The notes under the pieces are model-generated. The model was given only the letters and a program-made list of their open reading frames with translations, did no database searches and had not been told where the DNA came from. A stretch of 61,664 nt of DNA, taken from assembly GCF_014699005.1 (NCBI RefSeq), contig NZ_JACWZY010000038.1, positions 1-61,664 of the forward strand. Direction: 5' to 3'. This document shows, piece after piece, positions 34,501 to 42,970 of the stretch. The translations under genes were made by a program, and so were the position numbers. This DNA is from Spirosoma profusum. GTDB lineage: Bacteria > Bacteroidota > Bacteroidia > Cytophagales > Spirosomataceae. Positions within the stretch are counted from its first letter, which is position 1, and each line of letters begins with the position of its first letter.

Positions 34501-37359
34501 CGCTATCGTACCGTCGACCGTAAAGACGCCACCGGTTGGCGACCCACTTAAAGGAACATCGGCGGCATTTTTACAATAACTACTGGCCAGATTTGTAATG
34601 GAAGGCGTCGGAATCGGATTCACCGTAACGACCGCTGTAGCACTGGCATTACCGGCATTACTGTTGGCCGCTACGGTAAGCGTATACGTAGTTGGAGAGC
34701 CAACCGAGGGAGCACTAAGCGTGAATTGGGGTGACGTACCGGAACCGGCGAACCCGGCTGGACTACTACTGAGCGAATAAATTACCGGGGAGCCAATATT
34801 GCTGGCTGTAGCGGTCAGGCTCAGGGACCCATTGACGCAGACCGCATTAGCGGATAAAGCCAGGCTTAAGGTTGAAATATCGACCGTGAATGAGTTGGTA
34901 TTGCTACTGACACTGACCGCCTGGCCGCTCAGTTGAGCCGTAGCTCGTACCGAGTGACTGCTATTCGATAAAGCGGAAGGCTGAAGCAGCGACCAGTTGC
35001 CGCCAGTGGCTGTCGTGGAACCGATTGTGGAGCCATCCACATAAACAACAACCGTGCTGCCCGCCGAAGCTGTTCCCGAATAAGTAGGCGTATTGGTGGT
35101 GATCAACGTTCCGTTTGCCGGTGTGTTTACCTCCGGTGTTGGTGTTACCGGCTGGCTATACGTAATGGAGAATTGAGCAGCCGCCGAGTTGTTATTACCA
35201 GCGGCATCTTGTGCTACGTTTGCCGCTACGTTAATTGTTATCAGCCCATTAGCTGCGGGCGTAACGTTGAACGTATACGTAGCACCACTACCTCCAAAGC
35301 CACCCAACATACCATTTGTCACGGTTACCTCATTGGCCAAAAGTCCGGTTACGCTCTCCGAGAAAGTCACCGTAACAGGAATGGGGCTGGTCGACGTTGT
35401 TGACCCGCTGGTGCCCGCCGAGCTACTGATACTAACGGTAGGAACAATGGCGTCCACTTTCACGCCAGCCGTGTTAGGAATAGTATTGAGCGTCAGGTTT
35501 GCATCATTCCCGAGTCCATCCTTCAGCGATCCTGAATTTAAATTTATCGGGCTTCCAACTTGTACACCATCATTGTCTTGCTGCCCTGCCAGAACGGTAT
35601 ATTTGAATGTCAGCGCAGAGGTTCCACTGCCGCCGGTGTAGAAAGCCTGTACGTTTGTACTTCCAATGGTCAGTGTGAGATAGGGGAGGCCCGTTACGTT
35701 TACATTATCATTGAATTGTACAGTAAACGTCAGATCCTGCCCCGTTCGGTAGGTATTATTAGCCGGTATCGTAACTGAACTAACGGCTGGGCCTGTTTTG
35801 TCAATGGTGACCGTTGTTCCTGTCGTAAATGGTACGTTGGTAACCGTAGGAGCAACTCCTGACGTATTGGCCATGTCTAATCGAATGGTGCCACTGCCCG
35901 TACCTGTATTCACGGCTACGTTACGTGTAGATCCTGAACCGGTTACAGTTCCTACCGAGGCACCTGACACTCCCGATGTTGTTAACACAAAATTTGATGA
36001 CCCTACACCAGTAACTGTCTTATCGAACGTAACGGCAAAATTGATTGACGATGCATTGGTTGGGCCAGGAGAAGTTGTGCTAATGGAAGAAACGGTGGCA
36101 TTGACGGGAGGACCGGGCAGCGTAGCTGTCGTATACCACAAACTTCGGGAACTTCCCTGAGAACAGCTTCCTGAGGGCTTATATCCAAACAGGTACATGA
36201 TACGCCGATCCGCTGTCAATATCGCCGAAACTGGGTTGGCTTCTGTACCAGAAGGGATTGTATAAGCAGTACCCGTAGTCCAGTTGCCAGAAGCACCGGC
36301 TAACAAATAAGCATATTTTAAGCCATTATTCGAATAGGCGACGAACCGGTCGCCATTGCTGTTGATGACAAAGCCTCCAAAATACGTACTACCCACTAAG
36401 TTGCTATTAATCTGACTGCTGCTGAAGGAACCGGAAACATTGTTCAGGTAAAGCAATCTGTTCTGAGTGTCTGTATGAACAATATGTACTTTGTTGGCAG
36501 CATCAATATCCATACTAATGGCGTTCCCCTGGACGGCTCCTGTAGTGCCGTGCGCTAACTCCTGCGGAGTTGAAGGCCACGACCCTGACGTATTATTTAT
36601 GTACCAGAGGCCACCGTCCGTGCCTGAATTATCGGTCTCCCGCTGAAAAGCAATATGTGCTTTCCCATCACTGTCCAGAGCAAAATCAAATACATTAATA
36701 TGATTATTACCTGCTGATCCTCCGCTTTGCGAGAAGGCATCTACTCCTGTCCAACTGCTGCCGTTGTACGTAAAATAACGTAACGCAAAAAACCGTGAAC
36801 CAGCAGCATCCTTAGCTACAAAGACAATGTGAGGCCGGTTTGCTGCATCAATTTCTACAACGGGGTCAAATGGTGCTTTAAAGCCGTTCGGGGTCGAGTA
36901 GCTTTCAATTTCGGTGAATACCCAGCTGGTACCGTTGGCACTATAGCCGTAAAAGACAACCTTTGGGCCAGAAGTGGCATCACCTCTGGAGCCAACAAAG
37001 ACGACGTGAAACCCACCATCGCTATCTATGGCCAGATTCAGATCATCGGTGGGTCTTTCAAATCCGGACACTGCAGGTAATGTACTGACTGTTATCCAAT
37101 TGCTGCCATCGAAACGTATCAATTTATAGGAATAAGTCAGATCGTCCCCTTTTTTCCAAAATCCATACATATTGCCATTTGTCGGGTGAGTAGCTAATGA
37201 GCTGAATGGTAAGGAGCAACCCAGCCCACTTTCGATTTCATCGGTGTCAAAGGTTTGAGCCGGCGTGGTTACAGCAAGACCAGTGATGAATACCAGGGCT
37301 AACCAAAAGGTCGTCCAACAGCTATTTCGATACCTGTCGAAAAGAGTAAAGATTGGCAT
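31576..37359 (-). CDS. Giant Ig-like surface protein with T9SS sorting domain, 1927 aa
   Basis: Begins MPIFTLFDRYRNSCWTTFWL with a signal peptide ending near TPAQ. Residues about 36-410 look like a beta-propeller (repeats such as DAANRPHIVFVAKDA and DSDGKAHIAFQRE). Then come bacterial Ig-like domains, including a SwmB-like pair (NNTYRTGQDLTFTVQFNDNV) and Thr/Ser-rich repeats with LTCANPSATLTANGVG. Three copies of the two-Cys module (about 1365, 1555, 1745) alternate with CADG domains. The end, about 1840-1927, is a T9SS type A sorting domain (VLGNPVAGEWVDVLI, GGIYLLKVETSSQRRTIKLL). It is therefore exported through the T9SS and fixed to or released from the surface. Role beyond adhesion or matrix binding cannot be told. 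Confidence 0.88.
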   Translation of the reverse strand: MPIFTLFDRYRNSCWTTFWLALVFITGLAVTTPAQTFDTDEIESGLGCSLPFSSLATHPTNGNMYGFWKKGDDLTYSYKLIRFDGSNWITVSTLPAVSGFERPTDDLNLAIDSDGGFHVVFVGSRGDATSGPKVVFYGYSANGTSWVFTEIESYSTPNGFKAPFDPVVEIDAANRPHIVFVAKDAAGSRFFALRYFTYNGSSWTGVDAFSQSGGSAGNNHINVFDFALDSDGKAHIAFQRETDNSGTDGGLWYINNTSGSWPSTPQELAHGTTGAVQGNAISMDIDAANKVHIVHTDTQNRLLYLNNVSGSFSSSQINSNLVGSTYFGGFVINSNGDRFVAYSNNGLKYAYLLAGASGNWTTGTAYTIPSGTEANPVSAILTADRRIMYLFGYKPSGSCSQGSSRSLWYTTATLPGPPVNATVSSISTTSPGPTNASSINFAVTFDKTVTGVGSSNFVLTTSGVSGASVGTVTGSGSTRNVAVNTGTGSGTIRLDMANTSGVAPTVTNVPFTTGTTVTIDKTGPAVSSVTIPANNTYRTGQDLTFTVQFNDNVNVTGLPYLTLTIGSTNVQAFYTGGSGTSALTFKYTVLAGQQDNDGVQVGSPINLNSGSLKDGLGNDANLTLNTIPNTAGVKVDAIVPTVSISSSAGTSGSTTSTSPIPVTVTFSESVTGLLANEVTVTNGMLGGFGGSGATYTFNVTPAANGLITINVAANVAQDAAGNNNSAAAQFSITYSQPVTPTPEVNTPANGTLITTNTPTYSGTASAGSTVVVYVDGSTIGSTTATGGNWSLLQPSALSNSSHSVRATAQLSGQAVSVSSNTNSFTVDISTLSLALSANAVCVNGSLSLTATASNIGSPVIYSLSSSPAGFAGSGTSPQFTLSAPSVGSPTTYTLTVAANSNAGNASATAVVTVNPIPTPSITNLASSYCKNAADVPLSGSPTGGVFTVDGTIALNFSPGNLLVGQHTVVYSYTNVNGCSATTSQSVIVNLTPSPILVASGTLTCALTSATLTASGGTTYQFGGPGVVNQSGNTAFVNVAGIYSVTATNGSSCSSTTTVNVVQDNSAPSVSIMSTSATLTCANPSATLTANGVGTYQWSTGAATSSISVSIATTYSVTLTGTNGCTATTSAQVDQNINAPSVSITPSTGTPAGTTLTCANPSVNLVAGGDGTYRWSTGANTASISVNAADTYSVTVTSANGCTASASIQVAQDTNVPSLTITPTSATLTCANPSATLTANGVGTYQWSTGATTPSISVSIASTYSLTLTGNNGCKGITSAQVSQDNSVPVPSLQVSALTTVNQPISVTASGCSGTLNWQVQGGTGQASGNIYTLSTPGTYTLTATCTVGNCTSPPAPAQILMIQAPNTNFAITSVNMVNCYKTNPSRGQYVVQFTPRYTGQNGNPISFSVVNEMAPTTQPAPYTLNLYQDNPIITLVANQAGNGETRYVYNWLASCSTGSSPNQPPTTVGISAQTATLNQPFQLNLSGYFTDPEGQTLTYSAQGLPAGLNVVNTLLSGTPSQTGMFGVTITAIDPGNLSVSATFTLTVQAQSTQPTNFAIVGVTSVSCEVLKVAQRRVRFTPQYSGLTGQPVTFRVVNELPATNQPGPYSLDLYTDNPVLELRASQAGTAGEVSYSFNWLAACGSTPPVNAAPTVTQSIPNQVGVVGQAFTYSIPVTTFTDPNGDALVLTTSSLPAGLTLNGSVISGTPSASGVSTVFITATDPGGLSASTSFVFTINQVTVPPTGIFAITGVQLLNCQAVSAQQRLIRFSPQYSGLTGQPVSFSVVNELAPTTAGGPYELRLYTDNPVILLKAVQAGTAGEASFSYNWLAACSTPARQSAEKLAELSVQVLGNPVAGEWVDVLIEGAYGRLLHATTVNGQGVSVDSWQTASAADQERIRLRVGASGGIYLLKVETSSQRRTIKLLKH

Positions 37360-37665
37360 AGTGAGTTATTGGTTTAGTAAAAAAGAAAGCAGAGAAAGCG
37401 GTAAGAAGCTTATAGGAAGGCAGCAGCAAGTAAGCGTATCAATGGATGATCGCTGGCAGCTTGTAATCAGGCCAAATCCTGAAGACTACGTATTGAAAAT
37501 GAGTAGACAAACCATTAGTAATTCGGGCTTGTCTCAGTAAGCAGGCAGATACCAGATAAGGCACAGGACGCTCGATCCCAGCATGAAAATGACGTTTTTC
37601 AGGATGATAATTTAAAGGAGTGGAACGTGTTTAAACAGGGCAAACCTAGAGATTTGCAAGCCCCC

Positions 37666-37748
37666 TATCCATACTGCATTTGTATGATTTTTTCAAGGTC
37701 GCCTTAAACTTTATAAGACTCATATCCATACTACATTTGTATGATTTT
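37666..37748. repeat. 26-bp direct repeat, two copies
   Basis: Copies at 37666-37691 and 37723-37748 differ at one base. Each contains CATAC and GTATG seven bases apart, a small dyad that could bind a protein dimer. Centre-to-centre spacing is 57 bp. Confidence 0.6.
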
Positions 37749-38003
37749 GCAATCTGAAGTCTCAATTAGAAACCCAGATTTGCTCGCTCTTAGGTTTATT
37801 CCCAATTGCTTGACTTGAACCTATAGTTCAATTGAAAAGTAAGGAAGCCCTACCTATGCAGGGCACGAGGAGAATTTGAGCGAGGGTGAGCGCAGAAAAA
37901 AGAAATCAATACAACAGACGAGGTTTTGCATTATTTTAATGAACGAATCCAGTCAGTGTTACAGATCCAGACTGAGCATTGCCAGCCTAAATCGACGACA
38001 ATA

Positions 38004-38037
38004 AAAAGCCCGACCTATCAATAAAGGCCGAGCTTTT
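38004..38037 (-). terminator. Hairpin with AAAAGC/GCTTTT ends
   Basis: Arms at 38004-38016 and 38025-38037. On the minus strand all 13 positions pair if G-U is allowed, and a T-rich run follows. No surviving gene is seen upstream of it. Confidence 0.55.
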
Positions 38038-38562
38038 GTTTATGTCCGTCAAGAGAATGCCCTGGGAGAAGATACCGACTGCCTTTTAGAATGTCGCGTC
38101 GCTTCGTCGATGCGATCTAATTCGACCTGTTAAAGCTCTTTTTCAGGCGTAAGATTTCTTGTTGCTTTTAGTTATATGGACTTGGCTGCCAACCCCTTGA
38201 GTAGTTGCTCGTTCCCGGTGTTATGGGTTAATTGTTGGGGTGTACTTCAGCAGTTGCTTTTGGGAGCCTTTAGCATGGGCTAACTTAGGGAACATAAACG
38301 ACATCGCGGCAAGAAACGCATACGCTGATAAGTTTAAAAATTAGTATGCGTGCATAACAATCTTAATGAAATGATTATATTCGCCACAGATTCCATGAAA
38401 AATGACAAAGGATTCGCTTTCGTTAATATTCGGCTTTTATAGCGAACTGCGCTGCTGGAATGGAATTAAAGGAGCGTATTAGACATTACCCCTGATTACT
38501 CAAACGATTATGAATAAGTCTAAAAGTGAAAATGTTGTACCTATGTTGTACCAACAAAAAAA

Positions 38563-38589
38563 GCAGTTACGAGCAAAATTCGTAACTGC
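38563..38589 (-). terminator. Terminator of the tRNA-Phe unit
   Basis: Perfect 10-bp arms GCAGTTACGA (38563-38572) and 38580-38589, loop GCAAAAT, followed on the minus strand by a T7 run. It sits just after the tRNA-Phe 3' end and is probably the original terminator of that tRNA gene. Confidence 0.8.
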
Positions 38590-38600
38590 CTGATTTTGAG

Positions 38601-38644
38601 GTGGTGATGAACGGAATCGAACCGCCGACACAAGGATTTTCAGT
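38601..38644 (-). tRNA. tRNA-Phe 3' fragment, island attachment site
   Basis: The minus strand carries ACTGAAAATCCTTGTGTC (anticodon loop with GAA and the descending stem), then the T-arm GGCGGTTCGATTCCGTT, then the acceptor end CATCACC plus A and CC. Identity to tRNA-Phe stops inside the anticodon stem: the next bases give GAA instead of the expected GGA, and no D-arm follows. The tyrosine integrase starts 130 bp away. This is the displaced 3' end left when an element inserted into tRNA-Phe. The intact tRNA should lie at the other end of the element, which I do not see in this window. Confidence 0.85.
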
Positions 38645-38774
38645 TCTAAAAAAGCTGGTTTAATATGGTTCGATATGATTTTATTTGGCTGATTTTGAGT
38701 AACTTAGCAATCGCACAAAAACAGGTGGAAACAGACAAAACCACCAAATGTTGTAGTATTGTTGTAGTAAAATC
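38645..38774. promoter_or_regulatory. Candidate integrase arm sites and promoter
   Basis: Between the attachment site and the integrase gene lie a tandem TGTTGTAGTAT/TGTTGTAGTA (about 38752-38771) and a second copy of CTGATTTTGAG (38590-38600 and about 38691-38701). Short direct repeats flanking an att site are usual arm-binding sites of tyrosine integrases. Confidence 0.4.
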
Positions 38775-39998
38775 ATGACAGCTGTAAAAATTATCCTCCG
38801 AAAAGAAGAGAAAAAAGACGGGACCTACCCGCTTGCCATCAGGGTTACCAAGAATCGAAAATCATCCTATATCTATCTAGACTACAGCGTTAAGCCGGAA
38901 GACTGGGACTATAAACAGGGACGCGTTAAGAAGTCTCACCCAAACTCGGCCCGTCTGAATAATCTCATTCTCAAAAAGCTTTCAGAAGCCAATGATCATT
39001 CGTTAGAGCTTGAAACGCAAAAAGTCGTTGTCTCTCCACAAGCCGTCAGGCAAAAGATCAAACCATCAGCCAGCAACACGTTCTTCGTTCAGGCTGAAGT
39101 CTGGCAGCAACGCTTAAAAGAAGCCGGTAAATATAACCAATATACGGCTGACAAACCTCGCATCAAGCATTTCAAAGAGTTTCTGAAACAGGATATCGCC
39201 TTTGCCGATATTACTGTTGCTATGCTCGAACGGTTCAAGGCGCAGCTTATCACAAAACACGGCCATTCAGAACGATCGGCAGTCAATCATATCGTGATGA
39301 TCCGCTCGGTGTTTAGCCATGCCATTAAAGAAGGCGTTATTGATGCGAAGCACTATCCGTTCGGGAAGGGTAAGATGAAAATCAAATTCCCTGAATCTAG
39401 TAAGATCGGTTTGACCCAAGAGGAAATAAACCGACTGGAAACGGTCGCTTTGGAGGGCAACGCTAATCACGCCCGAAATCTGTGGCTATTCTCCTACTAC
39501 TTCGCTGGTATGCGGATCAGCGACGTGTTGCGCCTGAAATGGAGCGATTTTCAAAATGACCGCTTACACTATGAAATGGGTAAGAACAGCAAAAGCGGTT
39601 CTCTGAAAATCCCTGATAAAGCGATTAATATCATTGATCACTACAAAGCGTTTCAGCAGAACAAAAATGATTTTGTTTTTCCCGAACTTAAAGGTGTTGA
39701 CCTCAACGATAAGTTCATCACCCAGCGCACGATTGCGTTTAAAACAAGTAGTATTGACAAAACTCTGAAAACGCAGGTTGCCCCGTTGATTGGCACCGAT
39801 AAGAAACTGACGATGCACTTGGCCCGTCATTCGTTTGCGCAGGTTGCCAGTGATAAAATACCTGTGCAAATCCTGCAAAAGCTGTACCGGCACAGTAGCA
39901 TCCTCACGACGATGGGTTATCAATCCAACTTTACTACCCAACAGACCGATGATGCGCTTGACGCTGTCTTGAATATGGAACAGAAACCGAAGCCATAG
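38775..39998 (+). CDS. Tyrosine-type integrase
   Basis: 407 aa with the three-part Bacteroidota integrase layout: an arm-binding domain (residues 1-95; MTAVKIILRKEEKKDGTYPL), a SAM-like core-binding domain (about 100-205) and a catalytic domain. Catalytic residues are visible: Arg247 (GMRISDVLRLKW), His348 and Arg351 (MHLARHSFAQ), His373 and Tyr382 (GYQSN). It integrates and excises the element at tRNA-Phe. It is transcribed away from the att site and into the element. Complete, with no sign of damage. Confidence 0.95.
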   Translation: MTAVKIILRKEEKKDGTYPLAIRVTKNRKSSYIYLDYSVKPEDWDYKQGRVKKSHPNSARLNNLILKKLSEANDHSLELETQKVVVSPQAVRQKIKPSASNTFFVQAEVWQQRLKEAGKYNQYTADKPRIKHFKEFLKQDIAFADITVAMLERFKAQLITKHGHSERSAVNHIVMIRSVFSHAIKEGVIDAKHYPFGKGKMKIKFPESSKIGLTQEEINRLETVALEGNANHARNLWLFSYYFAGMRISDVLRLKWSDFQNDRLHYEMGKNSKSGSLKIPDKAINIIDHYKAFQQNKNDFVFPELKGVDLNDKFITQRTIAFKTSSIDKTLKTQVAPLIGTDKKLTMHLARHSFAQVASDKIPVQILQKLYRHSSILTTMGYQSNFTTQQTDDALDAVLNMEQKPKP

Positions 39999-40063
39999 TG
40001 GGTAGTCGAACGGCTTTATTTTCTTTTTCAGGCAGATTTTCTATTTTGGCTTAAAAAATTCTG

Positions 40064-40333
40064 ATGGAAGTTATCTGTCTGCACGATGAAGCATTTTATG
40101 CCCTAATCGACAAGGTTCTTGACCGTGTTCAACAACAGCAAGCGGTGAGGGAAGATAAATGGATTTCGGGCAGTGAGGCTATGAAGAAGCTGCGTATCCA
40201 AAGCAAAACGACTTTGCAAAAGCTCCGCGACGAAGGCAGTATCCGGTTTTCGCAGCCAGAGAAGAAAATCATTCTGTACGACACCGATTCCATCAACGAC
40301 TACTTATCCCGCCATTCTAAAGCTACCTTTTAA
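40064..40333 (+). CDS. Excisionase-like HTH protein
   Basis: 89 aa. Residues 30-85 form a MerR/HTH_17-like winged helix: DKWISGSEAMKKLRIQSKTT, LQKLRDEGSIRFSQPEKKII, YDTDSINDYLSRH. Small proteins of this kind next to a Bacteroidota tyrosine integrase usually act as recombination directionality factors or repressors. It is followed after 2 bp by the next small gene. Confidence 0.75.
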   Translation: MEVICLHDEAFYALIDKVLDRVQQQQAVREDKWISGSEAMKKLRIQSKTTLQKLRDEGSIRFSQPEKKIILYDTDSINDYLSRHSKATF

Positions 40334-40335
40334 CC

Positions 40336-40578
40336 ATGACAGAAGACGACGAAGAACCATCTCCTGAATTTGTAAAAGGCTATAATCATGGCTACCAGCT
40401 AGCCAAGCACGAGCCGGAATTACTGAACAAAATTATGAAGTCCCAAGCCAACAACGCTCCCAGCGATTACGGTAGGGCTATGGCACAGGGCAAAAATCAG
40501 TTTGAACATGAAAGGCTCGTTGCTGAGATGAAAGCTACTCGTGAACGGCAAAAACAGAATATAAGGAGAAAAAGGTAA
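40336..40578 (+). CDS. Small hydrophilic protein, 80 aa
   Basis: Starts 2 bp after the excisionase-like gene, so it is in the same operon. Highly charged and helical: KGYNHGYQLAKHEPELLNKI, and a basic C-terminus (RERQKQNIRRKR). No known domain. Its place in an integrase-excisionase operon suggests a role in element maintenance or DNA binding, but this is inference. Confidence 0.6.
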   Translation: MTEDDEEPSPEFVKGYNHGYQLAKHEPELLNKIMKSQANNAPSDYGRAMAQGKNQFEHERLVAEMKATRERQKQNIRRKR

Positions 40579-40639
40579 TTTGATACTTTTATTAAATTCC
40601 AGTAGTTTTAAAAATAAATCACACCATCATTTAATTATT

Positions 40640-41521
40640 ATGGAACTTAAATCTCTAATTAAGAAAGAACAAATTCTTTTTAGTACTGCTCTATCCATAG
40701 TCTCTTTTATATTTGGTGCTATAGTACCTGATGTCATACAAGATGTAATCAACGACACCATAATGTATAAATCAGGTGATAACGTAAATAGTTATTTACA
40801 CACCAATATAATAATTGTTATTAATATGTTTTTTATTGGCTGCTCTCTTTTATTTTTCTATAGTAACAATAGAAAATTAGAAGAAGTGAAAAATGCTAAA
40901 AGATTATCAATAAAATATGTTTCTATTGATGATGCATACGGAAAGGATTTATACGCTGAAGCTAGAGATTTTGTAAACCATATCCAAGAAGGCGCTGAAG
41001 TAATAGCTATAAATTCGTTTGTAGAAGTATTTGAAGAATCAAAAGATACCGGAAAAGAGGAATATAGAAAAAAATATTTAGAAGATATAGAAAAAAAATT
41101 TGGACGAATAAACTATCATAGAATCATTCAATTGTCTTCTACCGATTATGTGGAACTTAGAAAAAATAGCTTGGGTTTAGACGCTAAGATATTAGGTAAC
41201 TACAAAGATCACTATATAAAGATACTAACAAGTAGGGATGATAAACATACAAATGACAAGCAAATGCAACTTAGTGTAACTATTGCTAAATACCCTATCT
41301 CTTTTGTAGTAATAACAAATCCGGATGGGATAAATTATTTAATTTGGCAGATAAATGAACATGTACCAAACTCTACTGATGGTGCCATTCGTTTAACAGG
41401 TGTATTTTTGATTATAGACCCCGATGAGCAAATAGTAAAATATTTTAAAAGATGGTTTAACCATCTATATAGCAGCGGGAAAACACATCCTTTAAATTTA
41501 GAAGATTTGAGAGCTGCTTAA
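40640..41521 (+). CDS. Two-TM protein with unknown cytoplasmic domain
   Basis: I start at ATG 40640 (MELKSLIKKEQILFSTALSI); the upstream frame begins with TTG and is not convincing. Two membrane segments occupy about residues 13-32 and 54-75 (IIIVINMFFIGCSLLFFYS). The remaining 215 residues are soluble, with a Rossmann-like start (YAEARDFVNHIQEGAEVIAI) and a later hydrophobic core (QLSVTIAKYPISFVVITNP), somewhat like catalytically silent phospholipase D-fold domains, though no HKD motif is present. The DNA is much AT-richer than the neighbouring integrase. Membrane-anchored proteins with such domains occur in defence islands, but no family can be named. Confidence 0.6.
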   Translation: MELKSLIKKEQILFSTALSIVSFIFGAIVPDVIQDVINDTIMYKSGDNVNSYLHTNIIIVINMFFIGCSLLFFYSNNRKLEEVKNAKRLSIKYVSIDDAYGKDLYAEARDFVNHIQEGAEVIAINSFVEVFEESKDTGKEEYRKKYLEDIEKKFGRINYHRIIQLSSTDYVELRKNSLGLDAKILGNYKDHYIKILTSRDDKHTNDKQMQLSVTIAKYPISFVVITNPDGINYLIWQINEHVPNSTDGAIRLTGVFLIIDPDEQIVKYFKRWFNHLYSSGKTHPLNLEDLRAA

Positions 41522-41636
41522 TATAATATGTGGTGTCTACAAAGTAAGTTTGGTTGTTTTAACAATAAAGCAGATTTCTTTATTCGGTACTTGTGGCAAC
41601 TGGAATTAATATATTGTGCTCATAAAAAATGTTGAA

Positions 41637-41999
41637 ATGTTTAACAGAAAAGAAGTCGTGCAAAGTTATTATACTCATGTTGATAGGAATGACTTTCAAC
41701 ACTTCTCTAAGATATTTACCGAAGGAATTATATATCATAGAGCGGAGCATACGATTATTGGCCTGAAGAATTTAATAAAATTTTATAATAGCGAAAGAAG
41801 GATTGTAGGTACTCATTTTATAGATTCTATTTTTGAAAGTCAGAATACCTTAATTGTCTTAGGAAGATTTACGGGAGTAAATTCTAATTCTAATTCTATA
41901 ATAATAGATTTTGCTGATTTTTTTTATTTTGATGATAAATCCTCACTAATTAGTCAAAGAAAGACATACTTGGCTAACGGTTACGAACTTACAAAATAA
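41637..41999 (+). CDS. NTF2/SnoaL-like protein, 120 aa
   Basis: Starts at ATG 41637 (MFNRKEVVQSYYTHVDRNDF), with a GTG at 41616 as a less likely alternative. It has the SnoaL-like pattern: an opening helix with YYTHVDRNDFQHF, a TEGIIYHRAEHTIIGLKNLI segment, and closing strands IIIDFADFFYFDDK then LISQRKTYLANG. These are typical of small NTF2-fold enzymes or binding proteins. AT-rich like the gene before it; 115 bp separates them. Ligand unknown. Confidence 0.75.
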   Translation: MFNRKEVVQSYYTHVDRNDFQHFSKIFTEGIIYHRAEHTIIGLKNLIKFYNSERRIVGTHFIDSIFESQNTLIVLGRFTGVNSNSNSIIIDFADFFYFDDKSSLISQRKTYLANGYELTK

Positions 42000-42033
42000 G
42001 CCATTCGATATTTAGCTTCTACAAAGAATTGTG

Positions 42034-42513
42034 CTATCGTCTGAAACCGCGCCGAGGCTGTTGTTGATATTTTTGCTCTCGTTTTTCGCGTGCTTGTTGT
42101 GCAAGCTTTTTGACTTCATCCTCATCAACTGGCTGCCCTTTTAGAGGTTGCAATCGCTTGGCATCTTGCACACTATCCGTATCTTGCCGACCTCTTGTTT
42201 GGCTTTCGGTTTGTTGCTGCCGATAAGCTTTGATCATGTCAGTCGCCTTATCCTGACTTTGGGAAATATCAGGTGATGGCTCTGGTGGAGTGGGCTCCCC
42301 TAGATAATCTCGTTGTTCTTGAGCAAAACGGGTTTGCACATCTTTGACCTTTTTTTCATGCAGGTCTTTGAGCCGATCTAGCTGGCCATCAAACCGGCTT
42401 TTATCGTAATGATCGTTTTGCAGTTGCCGGATGGTGGCTTGGTCTGCGTAATAGTCTTGATTCAACCGTTCAAGCTCCTTGTCCTGTTGGGCTAAAAGAT
42501 CGCTGTATGACAT
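42034..42513 (-). CDS. Coiled-coil protein of unknown function, 159 aa
   Basis: A long charged helix covers residues 1-70 (MSYSDLLAQQDKELERLNQD, YDKSRFDGQLDRLKDLHEKK), followed by a Pro-rich linker (EPTPPEPSPDI) and a basic Gln/Arg-rich tail (KYQQQPRRGFRR). No catalytic domain. It lies 29 bp downstream of the XRE regulator gene on the same strand. The composition resembles accessory proteins of mobilisable Bacteroidota elements, but I cannot assign it. Confidence 0.6.
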   Translation of the reverse strand: MSYSDLLAQQDKELERLNQDYYADQATIRQLQNDHYDKSRFDGQLDRLKDLHEKKVKDVQTRFAQEQRDYLGEPTPPEPSPDISQSQDKATDMIKAYRQQQTESQTRGRQDTDSVQDAKRLQPLKGQPVDEDEVKKLAQQAREKREQKYQQQPRRGFRR

Positions 42514-42542
42514 AGATGTGGATGTGTGATATTATAGATTGC

Positions 42543-42938
42543 TTATTTCTTTGATTCCAGTAGTTTCTGCAACAGCTCATTTTTCTCCCGTTCTGACTGA
42601 AGCAGTCGCTCATAGAGCTTTCGGTTTTCATCCATTGCTTCAATCCACTTATCAATAGGGTTGAAGTTATAGAGAATCAATGCAGAGTGATCGTTATACG
42701 TGTTGGAGATGATGTTTATAGCTTTTTCCTCGGAAAAGTTTTTGATGACTTCTTCCGAAACACCGAGCGCTTTGGATAATTTCTCCAGAGTCGGTTTGTC
42801 CAATACCTCCTTACGTTCCAGTTGGGATACAGCCTGCTGACTAAGTCCCAACGATGTAGCCAAAACATCCTGTTTGATTGCCAGAATTTCCCGAATACGT
42901 TTGACGTTGCGCCCTTGGTGTACCGTTTGCGTGTCCAT
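42543..42938 (-). CDS. XRE-family transcriptional regulator
   Basis: Starts at ATG 42938 (MDTQTVHQGRNVKRIREI), rather than the TTG two codons upstream. Residues 10-65 are a Cro/C1-type helix-turn-helix (KQDVLATSLGLSQQAVSQLE, LEKLSKALGVSEEVIKNF). The C-terminal part contains SALILYNFNPIDKWIEAMDE and a coiled-coil end (LQSEREKNELLQKLLESKK). The gene is divergent from the radical SAM pair across a 139-bp gap that carries inverted repeats ACAAG/CTTGT, so it probably represses itself and that pair. Confidence 0.88.
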   Translation of the reverse strand: MDTQTVHQGRNVKRIREILAIKQDVLATSLGLSQQAVSQLERKEVLDKPTLEKLSKALGVSEEVIKNFSEEKAINIISNTYNDHSALILYNFNPIDKWIEAMDENRKLYERLLQSEREKNELLQKLLESKK

Positions 42939-42970
42939 GCACAAATCTAGGTGAAATCACTCTGGTAAAA

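Larger units (their letters stand above)
37360..38562. other. Long intergenic region with repeats and a terminator
   Basis: About 1.2 kb with no supported gene; a 91-codon frame at 37265-37540 overlaps the start of the giant gene and has no coding character. It contains a 26-bp direct repeat (37666-37748), a hairpin (38004-38037) and a tandem TGTTGTACC pair (38534-38553), which may be decayed ends of older insertions at the tRNA site. Confidence 0.45.

Noticed and set aside
42034..42938. Element as a conjugative or mobilisable unit
   Set aside because: No relaxase, coupling protein or secretion gene is seen, only a coiled-coil protein of unknown function, so I call it an integrative island.
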